From the NCBI GenBank assembly GCA_014904845.1, contig MU119304.1, positions 114,100-178,099 on the forward strand: DNA of 64,000 nt, written 5' to 3'. This document shows positions 48,730 through 60,817 of this stretch, in pieces. The notes beneath the pieces were generated by a model. The model made no database searches, had not been told where the DNA came from, and saw only the letters and a list, made by a program, of their open reading frames with translations. The stretch comes from Acephala macrosclerotiorum. Its lineage: Eukaryota > Ascomycota > Leotiomycetes > Helotiales > Mollisiaceae. Position numbers and translations under genes: made by a program. How positions within the stretch are numbered: the first letter of the stretch is position 1; every line of letters starts with the position of its first letter.

Positions 48730-51700
48730 CTACTCCACTACTCTATTGTCCTTTCCTCTCTTGACCCATCCTTCCATTCTCACCGTAAGGCAATTGGTAT
48801 CCAGGAACTTCTCTAGAGCTTTGTTAGGTGCTGACTTCGTCATAGCATCGGCCATGTTGTCTTGCCCATTAATCCACCGAATCTCCTGCAACTCTCTACG
48901 CTCATACGATTGACGTAGAGCCATAATATCGATCATTAGACGCTTCTCCTTGGTAGTACCTAGCTTGACCAAGCACTCGTACAGAGAATAAGAGTCGGTG
49001 CATACGATAATGGGAATGGTGGGAAATCCAAGTTGTTCCGTGATCATGTTGATGGTAGTGCCAATGGCAATAGCCATATCTACTCCTCCTACCATACCGT
49101 ATATCTCAGAGGCTAACACGCTCCTAGTCACGCGTTTGCTCTTCGTCGAGCTCCAGTGTATAAGGTTGCCCTTAAGTTCGAATTCCTCACCGTCCGATCG
49201 AGTCGACTCATTCGCAAGAACGATTCCATATCCAATCTGGGAGCTAAAATCTTTGTTGTTTGCGAATGATCTATCGACGAAGACGAACAGCTTGGCCACA
49301 GATAGTTGGAGAGGGATATATGTTATGCCTCTGTTCATATTGTCGATCTGCCATTTGAGTCTCTTGTTGAGAGCAGCGACTTCTTCCTTAGTCGGGTCTT
49401 GGTGCTGGGCAGCAACGGATAAATCAAAGACCGCCTCTGGTTGGCAGATAGTAGCAATATATGCTCCTCTAGCGCGCTGTTCTCTATAGTCGGCCTGGAA
49501 ATTGGCAGATTTGATATCAACCAACTTAAGCTTCTTGCCTTGCTCCTTCTGTCTTAGCTCGATCGTATCTCCGTGCTGGGACAAAACACATCCATTGAAA
49601 ATCAATGGCGTATCCGGGGTCAAGGCTTCCTTGGGTTTAGCCAAAAATTTAGCCTTCTTGAGCTCGTCTTCCTCAAGGGCAGAGAATGATCCGTCTGCCA
49701 AGATGAGAGTATCGTCTGTTTGCATGCCAACAACGCCGAACACATCCTTCGAAGTTGTAATTAAGAAGCAGGGGTCGTATGTCGATGTAGTCATGGACAG
49801 CTTCTCCTTATGGTGCTTATAGTACGTAGCCCACCAATGGGTTCCGGCTTCCGCAATACCATATAAGGGCTTCAAGATGACCATGACAATATCGGGTGGG
49901 TGTAGGTGACGTGTCTCCTTTGGCAATCGTGCCAATATAAGTCGTTGGAGGTTTGTCGCAGATTGAGTATAGACTTGAGTAATGTCTCGAATCCCCAGTC
50001 CGATCTTCTTGCTTGGAAGTTGAGCTAGAGTAGGTGCCAGTGCTGTAATAACTCGCTGACTAGCTCGTTGGATTGTCGGAGATTGTGTAAGAATCATCTG
50101 CTTTCCCTCATCGTTATAGCCTTGAATTACGAGTCTTGATTTCTCATATGGACTGTTCGTAGCTTTGCCCTTAACCTCGTTGACCAGTCTCGAATTGAAG
50201 ATACGAACTCCAGCATGCTTGATATGGTCGAGCTTCGTGAGATTAAATACCCCTCCGACAATAAGACCGTCCATCTCCTTCTTTTGAGAAGCTTCAAATG
50301 GATGTCCGGGGGTGGTGATTATACCCTCCCGACGTAGCTTCAAAGCTAACTCCATATCAGACTTCTCCTTGCTTGTCATGAAAGCCATAGATAATATGCC
50401 TCCTTCTTCAATAGTAGCCGTAAATACATCATCAAAGTCCTCGTTGTCTTCGTCTTCAGCATAGTGCTGGTGGACCTTATTCCGTGATCCCTTAGGTCTA
50501 CCTCGACCACGGTACTGGACTGGCTTATCTTGCTCGATCGGCTCTTCATGGTTTGGACTTTCCCCATTCAGACCGTTCGACGGGGAAACTTGATGGGTGG
50601 GGTCGTCGAGAGCTGGCTGCTCATCGTCGTCTTACTCCTTATAGTATGGCTTAACTATTGTTGATCGGAAGTTTGTCGGTCCGTAGGGCATGTCGATAGT
50701 GCAAGTCTCACTATTCGTATCCAATAGCTTGTATGGACCATTCCATCCTCCTTTCTCGCGCTATACGCGTACTTCAGACATGATTGGTAGTCCTAGAGTA
50801 GGCGTAGTATTTGGTCCATTTCTCATGGCTAGCGCGTCCGCAATTTGTCGTTCAGCGTGGAGGCGTCGGACTTCCTTGGTAGCTGCGCGGATTGTCTCAG
50901 CTCTCTTAACAACTGATGGTGATGGTGCGTCTTCACTAGTCATTCTAGGGTAGGCCCCAAAGACTAGTAAAGTTGGTACAAGTCCATCAGGTCCGGCTGA
51001 ATCGTTGACGGCCTTAACCGCCATCTGCAACACGATGTCCTTGTCAATCTGTTCACGAACTAGCTCGTCGCGAATAATCTCGTAGGCTCGTCGTAGCGGA
51101 GCATGATATCTCTCCACCTTTTCTACGCTGTTGTGGGCCTCAACAGGGACTTCCTTGATCTCGATTGCCATGGATTTAGCGTGTTGTCGGAACTCAGTTG
51201 ATGAAAAGTTCTTTCCAGCGTCGTGCACAATATAATCGGGTGGTCCTTGATATGTATCGATCCAGCACATACGCAGAGTATTCCATGCCTCTCTCGTAGA
51301 CATGTCCTTAAGAAATCGGGCTGCTTGAAATGCCGTAGACGAATCTACTACCTGTAAGACAGGCTTACCGTCTAAGTGTAAGACGTCGATGATAACTGAG
51401 TAGTTAAATTCGTGGTCACTTTGCAGAGTAAACTTGAATCTTCCCGGAGATTTACTATGCATCTGGCAATGGTGGCAGTACTTAGTGAGGTGCTCGATAT
51501 GCTTGGCGTTTATCTCATGGCCAGCTCGCTGAAGGACTCTCAATAGTCGTCGAATTGATGGATGGCCAAAACGTCGATGTAATTGGCGTAATTCAGCTTC
51601 AGTGAGATGACTTCAAGCCATACTTTGTTCGTGCTGATGTAGTAACATCCACGGGTGGCCCCACTTACGCACAACCGGAACAACCTTATTTCCTTGAATC

Positions 51701-53874
51701 AGAACGTTCTCCAAGTTGTCGAGCTTTACACCCATCTTATCCATGTCCTGAATGCAGAACAAGAAAGGCGTGTTTGTAGGGACAACATGAAAGATAATAA
51801 CTCCTAGTGGAGTATCGACTCGAATAGTTCTTTGAGATACAGCAGTGCCTTTACTAAATCGGATCTTATGAGCGCCAGCTGTAGCAGTATCTAGCTGTAC
51901 GCTAGCGTTAATCTTTCGTAGAGCCATAAACTGTAATTGGCCAGCAGTTGATACTCCAGCGGCTCCGCTATCGGGCATAATTCCTTGGAAAACCTCTGAT
52001 GAGTATCGGTCCTCGAACGTAAAGACTGAATGTTGATCCGGTCCGAGTGCTAATTGTTGGGACAACGTTGGAGTATGGAAGATATCCTCTCTCGTGATTG
52101 CATGGCGAGTAGATTGATCATTGAGAATAGCAACAGTTTGCGTACTATCAATTTCTCCAAGTTCCGTGACGTAGTTGTCGTATCCGTCCTCCATTTCCAT
52201 GTTCATGAGTAGCTGGTCTAGCTCTGTCTGTCTCTCATCCTCTAAACCCTCTACACCCTCACATTGAGCGAGAAAGCTCTGATAATACGCAGGTGTAATA
52301 TCGTGGTCTACTTTGTGCTGAGATCGTTGTCGAAATCGGTCGAAAGCTTGACGTCGCTCCTCCATTGGGTGTTTTGTTGACCAGCATCCCGACTTATTAC
52401 AGATATAGCACTTCTTTTGGTATGAAGCCGAACCTCCTTGATATTCACGTCTTTCCCGATATCCACCGCGAGAGCCTCCTCTACCTCGCTGTCCTCCTCT
52501 GCCTTGTCCTCCTCTGTCTCTGCCACGTCGTCCGTATGTTCGGTCAGTCCAGAGTTGCTCCGGGTCGTCATCACTGTCTTGGTTCTTACTAGTGGTATCC
52601 AAGTTATATTGCTGTGTCTCTCGTGAGCGTGTCGCAGTGCCGACTGCCGATCGTAGCTCAGCGCAGACGCCCTCGAACGTAGTAGCAGGTTTGTAGAGCG
52701 CCAAGTTGCACTCCTCGACTCCGCGGCAGGCGCTAATAACTTGGTCTCGGAGGTTATACTCCTTTTGGTACTCGCCGGACAAGCCCATCTGAACCTTTTG
52801 GAGTTCATCAAAGAGTATTTGGAGACACTCCAACTTGGTCTTTGACGGGTTGCTCTCAACGATTCGTGGCAACGTGGTCTCTCTCCACATCGACATATAC
52901 AATTGTCGATTCTCCTCTGTCTCGAAGTGTTTCTTAATCATGTCCGTCATTAGCTCGAAGCCGAGGTTTCTTCCTACAATATGGTTGTAGTAGTAGACAC
53001 TCGCGCGGCTCTTTAGCATGATCGAAAACGCCTTGTCGAATTGGTCCTCTGGCAGTCCGACTTTGTTACAGCAGTCATAAAAGACTTGTAACTTACTGTC
53101 GAGGAAGTCGTATAACTCTCCACCGTATCTCTTGTCCTCGGGGTAAACCTTCATCAAGTCTGTAATCAACTTGGTCGTCGAGCTCGGTCGGCCCGATTGT
53201 TGATCCGAGTAGGGGTCTTCATGTAGAGGGTTGCCGGTCGGTGGGACATTGTCTGTCCTACTTTGCTGGGGCTGTACTTGAGCCTGTTGCTGTCTCTCTT
53301 GAGGTTGGATATTCGTACCCGTTGTTGTCTCGGTAGTGGTAGGTGTAGTTGGGTCTCTGACAATTGAGTTCGTCGCGTCTTGTTTGGTGGTTGCTTGTTG
53401 ATCCAATTGCTGTTGAGGTGCCTGTTGTAATACAGGTGGCTGACTCAAAGCATTTGGAGGCAACGGTTGATTCTGTCGTGAGTAAAAGCTACCGCGATTT
53501 CTCAATTGGTCGTTGATCTCTTGCGTAGTCCACTCATGGAATTCCTCTGAGTTAATAACTCGGACAAGGTTCTCAGTAATCAACGCTCCATCTCTTGGCA
53601 CCCAGCATCCATATGTGCGTAGGAAGTTGCGCAGACGACGAATAAGATCAGGGTCGGCCAGACGAAAGATCTCCATTGTCCATCCTATGAAATCTTCCTT
53701 GAAAGCTTCCTATAAATTGTAGTCTGTGTATCCTTCTCTCTTGTAGATATCAAGACGGCGCAAGATAAATCCGTTGACAGTCTCCTCATTCAGGTCGTCT
53801 TCGTTCGTAAGGTTAAATCGCTTTCCCCATTTGTCCTTATCGTAAGGGAAATCCTTCTTCGATATGTCCGCCAT
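48730..53874 (-). pseudogene. Copia C gag-pol polyprotein with four nonsense codons
   Basis: Single frame of 1,714 codons from ATG 53874 (MADISKKDF). Domains in order: gag helices; zinc knuckle CYICNKSGCWSTKH (about 52,400); aspartic protease DSGAAG (about 51,970); pre-integrase HRRFGHPS with CHHC; integrase with Asp of DVLHLDG, Asp of VHDAGKNF and Glu of VEKVERYH; RT with QTDD in place of the usual YVDD; RNase H ending IRWINGQDNMADAMTKS. In-frame stops are TAG 53710-53712, TGA 51613-51615, TAG 50761-50763 and TAA 50632-50634. Each is one transition from Gln or Trp/Arg. The four stops abolish a full polyprotein as written. Confidence 0.88.
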
Positions 53875-54488
53875 CTTGAAGTATGATTTGGTGTTGATTA
53901 AGAAGAGGTTTGGTTGTGATTCGATCAAGTGTTGCTGCACTTAATGTCAGGTGACGAGATTTGCGCAAAGTGTCTTATCGTAAGCGCAAAGTGTCTTATC
54001 GTAAACACCTTGTCGAAAGGACTGTCGAAGGTTGTTTATCGAGGGTAAGTCGTCGAGAATCGTATTGGAGGTCTTGTCGTAGGTATTATCGCAAGTGTAG
54101 GTTGCCGCGTTCGAGTGGAAGTTTGCGCTTTCCTAGTTGATGGAGACGAGAACTCAACTAAGAGGTCGCCGCTTCGGGTCTGTAGAGTGGTGTCGTTCTT
54201 GACGTTGATCTTGAGTAGCGCTCTAGGCTGCCTATCCCAAGTCTTCGTAAACGTTCGTTGTTCTGCGTGATGGACGCAGACTTAATTAGGTAGCACAGGG
54301 TTGGGACTCCTCTCGCGCTTCCTTTTCAAGTCTTTTGATAACCGCAACGTCTCTGGCGCGTTCTTTCAAAGAAGCCTCCAGAAGCGTATTGATTATCCTA
54401 AGCGCGTAACTGCTTCTTTTGCGTCGCAATTAGCCTCTTCCAGTATAAACCTAGCTGCTCCGTGGTTGATTGAACAACCACTGATCAG

Positions 54489-54698
54489 TGTTGGTATCAC
54501 CAGGGATACCAGTTCACATGTGAAAAGGTCAGAAACGAAGTACAATAAGACTGTGCTATTGTATTCGTTTTAGTTGTAGATGATCAGAAGTAAGAGCGTA
54601 AAGTTGGAGAGTTATATCCTCCAACTTTGCGCGTTCTCACGCTAGTCCTAGTGCAGCCTAGCGTCGCACGTGATCACGTGCTTACTCTTATACCCACA
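54489..54698 (-). repeat. Copia C 5' LTR, unmutated
   Basis: 210 bp, the cleaner copy. On the minus strand it starts TGTGGGTATAAGAGTAAG and contains an inverted repeat AAAGTTGGAGG..CTCTCCAACTTT that could form a transcript hairpin. Confidence 0.9.
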
Positions 54699-55059
54699 GT
54701 AATCTTTTTAAGCGTTTTCGATTACACTTTTTAATTAATTTTTCGTTTACTTCGCTCAATTAAAAAAACAAAAAAGTTTTCTTTTGATTTTTTCGATTAT
54801 TTTTTTAATCGCTAATTCGATTATAAACCTTTGATATTTCTTTTTCCGTGTAATAAAATTTAACGATCGTTAAACGAAAATTAATCGATTTATAAAACAT
54901 ATTAATTATATATATTTCTTTATTAATTACTAGTAATTTGTATAGTTTTTTTTATTCGTTTTTTTTACGTTAAACGTATACTTTAAATAGAATTGGCAAA
55001 TCTAATATAGACTTCGTATTTGGACCGTTTCTTATTAAAAACGCGTCGTTAATTTAATA

Positions 55060-55245
55060 TTAAATATATAAACAATATACTTTTTTAGCAATTACTCGAA
55101 TTGTTTTAATTCTTTTAATAATTGATAGCGATAGTGCATTATTACTAGTTATTCTAAAATATACTTCAAAGACTAATAGTGTAAATACAATATCGTTCGA
55201 TTCTATCGAATTATTAACAATTTTAATTACCATTTGTAAAATCAT
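55060..55245 (-). pseudogene. Copia A integrase remnant
   Basis: 61-codon open stretch. LQMVIKIVNNSIESNDIVFT aligns with LQMAVKAVNDSAGPDGLVPT of Copia C, followed by LSIIKRIKTIRVIAKKV for PSVVKRAETIRAATKEV. Confidence 0.75.
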
Positions 55246-56693
55246 ATTTTTATCAATCTATTTCTCGATTAATTCGTCGTAAATAATTTCGTAAACTCGA
55301 CGTAATAAAATGTAATATTTCTTTACTTTTTCTATATTATTATAAGTTTCAACGAATATTTCTTTGATTTCAATCGTTATTATTTTAACGTTTTATCGAA
55401 ACTCTATAAACAAATTTTTTTTTCTAGCGTCGTAAACGATATAATTCAATAATTCTTAATATGTATCGATTTAATATATACGTAATATATTTTATACTGT
55501 TTTCACAAATATATTTTTCATGAATTTAATAATTTGAAATACTGTAAACGAATTTATTATTTACAAAACTAGTTTTCTATTTAAATATAAAATGTCGACA
55601 ATAATCGAATAATTGAATTTATAGTCATTTTACAAAGTAAATTTGAATTTTTCAAGTAATTATTTATACATTTAATAATAATAACAATATTTAGTAAAAT
55701 ACTAAATATATTTAATATTTATATTATAATCAATTCATTGAAAAACTTTTATAAAACGTCGTACTAATAAATAATCAAAACGTTTATACAATTAATATAA
55801 TTCTATATTAATAAAATAATTTCAAATTAAACTTTTTTTTAATTAATACAATAATATTTATAAATAGTTTTATTTTTTTACAATAAAAACGATTTTGTTT
55901 CTTTGAATTAAAATATTCTTTAAATTATCGAATTTTACACTTATAATATTCATATTCTAAATACAAAATAAAAAAAATGTATTTATAAAAACAATATAAA
56001 AAGTAATAATATTTAATAAAATATCGATTCGAATAATTTTTTGTGATAAAACAATACTTTTACTAAAGCGAATCTTATAAACTTTAATCGTAAATGTATT
56101 CAATTAAATATTAATATCAAATTTTTATAGTACTATAAATTGCGATTAATTAGTAATTGATACTTTGACGATTTTATTATTCGATATAATCTTTTGAAAA
56201 TTTTTTAAAAAATATCGAGTTTCGAAAATAAAAAATAAATATTGATTTGATTTAAGTAATTCAAACTATAATAATAAAGTATTAATATATTTTTTCTCGT
56301 AATAATATAACGAATAAACTGATTATTTAAAATAATTATTGTTTACGTATTATCGATTTTTTTAAACTCGATAAAATAATTCTTTTTTTCGTTTTCTATT
56401 TTTATATTTATCAACAATTGATCAATTTCTATTACTTGATTATTTTCTAATAAACTTTCTATTTTTTCGATTTTAGCGAAAAAATTCTAATAATAAATTA
56501 TTATAATATCTCGATTTATCGTATATTGAACTTACTATTGAAATTTTGTATATACTTATTATCGTTTTTCTATCGTATACTTTATTAATCAATATTTCGA
56601 TTTACTACAAATAGAATATTTTTTTTAATATAATTTTTCTTGAAATCTATGATTTTTACGATATTTATTTCGAAAATTTCTTCGATTTTAATA

Positions 56694-58776
56694 CAGCAGA
56701 ACCTCGCTATAGCGATCCCCGATATAGCGATATCCTTAGTAATACGATACGACCGTAAAGTCCCGCACTTTTTTAGTCTTAGGCTTACGATATCCTTGGT
56801 ATTACGATTATCGTAAGGTTTTTCGGTTTCAACTTTTAATTTTTGGTGGTGTATCGTTCTACTTTAGCCTGAAAATGGATCAATTTATCGATACTCCAGG
56901 GCCCTCCGGTATCTCTCAAGCTCTCGATCTCACCGAATTACAGTCCCTTGATTTTACCTCTAGTTCTCTAGCCTTTGAACAGTCCAAAAAGAAACGAAGA
57001 GGCATGATAGAAGCTGATCGCCGAGCGCTACAAAGGCACAAGCAATCCCATCCTAAAACTACGCATGCTGATCTTATCAAGTGATTCCAGGACGAGTTCC
57101 ACCACAAAATCAACCAATCCACTGTTTCCTTTAGTCTCAATACTCAATTCGATTACTTTGATACCGATATACGAAAAGATACAAGCCTTACGAGTCGACG
57201 TTCGAGCCAATCTGATTGGCCTGATCTTGAATCAGTACTCTTTGAATGGCAGCAGAAAATGCAGCAGCAAAAAGCGATAATTACGGGCGATATTCTCAAG
57301 CAAAAGGCACACGAAATCTGGCACTTTCTCCTCCAATATTGCGAGCAACCAGAGCCTAAATAGTCCAATGAGTGGTTGACCAACTTCAAGAATCGCTTCC
57401 ATATCAAGAAATATATTTACTATGGCGAAGGCGGTACGGCAGATATCGAAAGCCCTGAAAATATCAAGCAAATGCAGGAAAATCGAGACTTGGCAGTTAC
57501 ATACTCTCTTGAGAACGTTTTAAATATGGATGAGACTGGTTTATACTGGAAAATGTCACCAAATCGTACGCTGGCAACTGAGACTAGTAATGGGGGCAAA
57601 AGAAGCAAAGAGCGAATTACTCTTGCTTTTACGATCAATGCCACAAGTACTGATAAGTGGGAGCCTTGGTTAATTGGGAAGAGTGAGAACCCTCGATGCT
57701 TTAAGTATATCAATCGTCGACTTTTGGGTGTGCAATACCGGTATAATAATTCCAAGTAAATGACTAGTGTCATCTGTGCAAAATACCTCTATTGGCTCAA
57801 TCGCAAGTGTTCTGCTCAAGGCCGGCATGTTCTTCTCTTTATGGACAACTTCTCAGGACATGAATATGGCGTTGATCTCGTTGGTAGAAAACGAGCTCTC
57901 TCTCACGTACGAGTGGAATGGCTATCTCCCAATACGACATCGCATTGGCAACCGGCAGATCAAGGCATTATTAATACTTTTAAGCTTCATTATCGCAAGC
58001 AATGGATTGGCTATATGATCAAGCAATTTAAGGCGAACAAGGACCCCAATAAAACAGTCACTCTGCTCCATGCGATTAACTGGACAGTATATGCTTGGAA
58101 CAACCACGTCAAAGCTTTTACGATTACCAATTGCTGGTACAAATCAAGTCTTATCGCAAAACCTCTTCTTAGTGGAGATCTCGATGCCCATAGCGAACTG
58201 GACGAGGAATGGGCTACTCAACAAGCAAAAGACAAGGAAACTATCGAAGCTCTTCAATTGGTCATTCAGAGTACTACTCAATTCAACGATCCTCTTCCTA
58301 TTAGCCAATTTATTGCACCAATTAACGAGGCAATCGTAGAAAAAGAGAGTGTGACACTGGAAGTAATTGTGAATCGCTATGCTCGTGGAGGTTCAAAGGA
58401 TACTCAGTCTGATATGGAGGGGGAGGAGCAAAAGAAAGAGATTAGGAAAGTGAAACTAGCTGAAGTGATAACTGCACTTGATTTGGTAAATCTTTATGAA
58501 AAACAATAGGAGGATAGACAAAGTGAGGTTATACGTAAGCTTGACGCTTTGAAAGCTACGTTTATCCAAAGGAACGTAAGAAAAGCAAAGCAAGCTTATT
58601 TAGAGCTTTCAGGAGGTACTTTACAAGTAGTGAGGCGTTAGGATTGAGAGGTTTTTTATATATTTTCAGTTCTTCCTTATTTTTTATATGTGCACGTGAT
58701 CCTTGATTTAACGATACCTCGGTATATCGTTAGAAAAAGGCGCTAAAATTGATATCGTTATATCGAGGTTCTGCTG
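56694..58776 (+). mobile_element. Fot1/pogo-type DNA transposon
   Basis: 2,083 bp with inverted ends CAGCAGAACCTCG (56694) and its complement ending at 58776. TA duplications lie at 56692-56693 and 58777-58778. Subterminal sequence repeats TATAGCGAT/GATATC motifs. Encodes one transposase frame with point stops. Composition is close to normal, so it entered Copia A late. Confidence 0.92.
56875..58641 (+). pseudogene. Fot1/pogo transposase with four nonsense codons
   Basis: One frame from ATG 56875 to TAG 58639-58641 (588 codons before the stop). N-terminal helix-turn-helix region (KKRRGMIEADRRALQRHK), a CENP-B-like segment (ILKQKAHEIWHFL, NEWLTNFKNRFHI), then the DDE catalytic core: Asp of NMDETGLYWKM, Asp of LFMDNFSGHE and Asp of NTTSHWQPADQGIINTFK. 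In-frame stops TGA 57082, TAG 57361, TAA 57757 and TAG 58507 fall where Trp, Trp, Trp and Gln are expected. All are explained by G-to-A or C-to-T changes, so no active enzyme is made from this copy. Confidence 0.88.
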
Positions 58777-60609
58777 TATTCTCAATTTTGTACTCGATCG
58801 CGTTTTTTGTCTCGTTCTCTATAAATACAATCGATTTAATTTTAATCGAATTCGTTTTTTTTTTGATTTTAAAAAGTAGAATTTAAACTATACTACTGTA
58901 TTTCACGTGATCGCGTCGCAATGTCTACTATTAATCGCAATTCAATGTAAACGCTTTCAAAAGTATTAATAAATTTGTAAAAAGTAAAATTACACTTTTC
59001 AATATTTCGATAAACGCTAATAACTTGATCTCGCAAACTATATTTTGTTTAATATTTCGATAATAAGTTTAATTGAATCTTTTGAAATTAATTGAAAAAT
59101 ATTTGTAAATATTTCAATTTAGTTTTTATTGAATTAATTGTAATAATTTTTACTAAAATTGTTTTTTTCTATAAAAATATATATAATTAGCGATTTTTTT
59201 CAGTCTCGAAATAAGTTTTTATTATTGTTATTAGCGTAATAAAATCGAAACTTTTTTCTAGAAATCTATTGAAATAAAATACGTTTACACGTTTTATAAA
59301 ATTAATAGAAAATACTTTATTGTATTGATTTTAAAATAATTCGATTTTATTATAATAATTATAAAATATCGACAATTTGCAATTAAAAATATCGTATAAC
59401 TTTTTATTATACTTTTTATTATTAGTATAAATTTTTATTAAATTTATAAACAATTTAATAAAAATACTCTATAGATTATTATATTAATTCGATTATTATT
59501 AAAAAGATTACTAATAAATATATTGAATATTTTGTATAATATTAAACAAATTCGTATTTGTAGAAAAAATTGCAATAAAAAAAATATAAAAAGTATTCGT
59601 AGAAATAATTATATTCGTAGTAAAAAAGTTCGTATTAATAATTGAAATCGTAAAAGTAATTATACTCTGATTATTGAATACTAGTATTGGAATACTTTGA
59701 TTTACTAATTGAATTGATCGATTTTATCGAGAGAAAAAAATTTTATTTTTCAATTGATCAACGATTTCTATTTATATCTATTTATAAAACTTTTTTTGTT
59801 GAAAATTTTTTTTCAAATTATCAATAATAAACTTTTTATTTTTCGATATTTAAACTTTATAAATACGTAAAAAGTTTTATAAACAGCGTATAAAATCTTT
59901 GTATATTAAACGTAAAATCTTTTATAAGCAATTCTTAAAATTCTTTTAAAAGTATTTTTATAAATTATAATTAAAGTATTTTTTTTTTTATATATTTCAA
60001 AATAATAAAAAATATATTTATTTAATATTATTTCATTGAAATTTTTATTGTTCGTAGAATTGAAATTTTTTTTTTATTTATTTTTATTATAAAAAAATTT
60101 GATTTTAAACAAATTCGTTATTTTAAAAAATAATTGTATAATAAATAATAGAAAAATTGAAAGTTTTAATTCGAGTTCAAATAAATATTATTATTGATAT
60201 TTATACGCTTTTAATCAAATGACAAATAAAAATATAAAACTTTTTTTGAAAATTCGTTTTTAACGTAAATTCGAGTAAATTAATACAAATTTAAAATTGT
60301 TTTCGCGCTCTTTTATTCGTTTTTCGTAAACGTTATTATTTTACGTAATAAACGCAAATTTGAAAAGTAAATATAGACTTGAAATTGTTTTTACATTGTT
60401 TTTTTTAAGTTTTTAATAATTTCAATATTTTCGACGCGTTTCTATAAGAGAATTCTTGTAGATTTTCGTTCTTTCGAAAGTACGTTAATTATTTTAAGTA
60501 CTTTTTTACAAAAAGTAAACTATTTAAAAAATTTTTTTTTTTTTGTAAATTAGTTTTTTTTAAATAGAAATCTAGCTATTTCGTAATTAATTAAACAACT
60601 ATTGATCAA

Positions 60610-60817
60610 TATTAGTATTACTAGAAATACTTATTATTAATAATAAATTAAAAACGAAATAAACAAATAAATTGAATAATTCGTTAATTGATTAATTGTT
60701 TTAAATCTAATAAATACACAAAAATTGAAAAATATAATTTCAATTCTAGCGCAAGCGGCGCTAGTCCCGATCTGGCCTAGTGCCGCACGTGACTACTAAA
60801 CTAATATTGTATTTACA
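60610..60817 (-). repeat. Copia A 5' LTR
   Basis: 208 bp, partner of 39578-39785. Its first two bases read TA where TG is expected, a G-to-A change. Preceded by GATCAA, like the GATCAG next to the LTR of Copia C. Confidence 0.8.

Larger units (their letters stand above)
48264..54698 (-). mobile_element. Copia C LTR retrotransposon, youngest, mostly un-mutated
   Basis: 6,435 bp with 210-bp LTRs at 54489-54698 (5') and 48264-48473 (3'), both TGTTRRTATYACC to TACCCACA on the plus strand. Perfect 5-bp duplications GTAAT lie at 48259-48263 and 54699-54703. One continuous gag-pol frame runs leftward from 53874 to 48730. A purine-rich tract (AAAGAAAGAAG on the minus strand) precedes the 3' LTR. Composition is normal, in sharp contrast with the AT-rich DNA on both sides. 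Inserted in Copia A. Confidence 0.93.
39578..60817 (-). mobile_element. Copia A LTR retrotransposon, degraded, interrupted by three later insertions
   Basis: LTRs are at 39578-39785 and 60610-60817 (208 bp each). Target duplications are TTTAT (39573-39577) and CTTAT (60818-60822), differing by one C/T. Coding remnants read leftward: integrase at about 55,245-55,060 (VFTLLVFEVYFRITS, like the intact Copia C) and RT at about 48,200-47,500. Removing Copia B, Copia C, the Fot1 element and their duplications leaves 6,341 bp, the expected size. The LTR resembles that of Copia C (shared GCTAGTCC and CGCACGTGA blocks), so A and C are relatives. Nearly all codons are ruined by C-to-T/G-to-A change. 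Confidence 0.82.
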
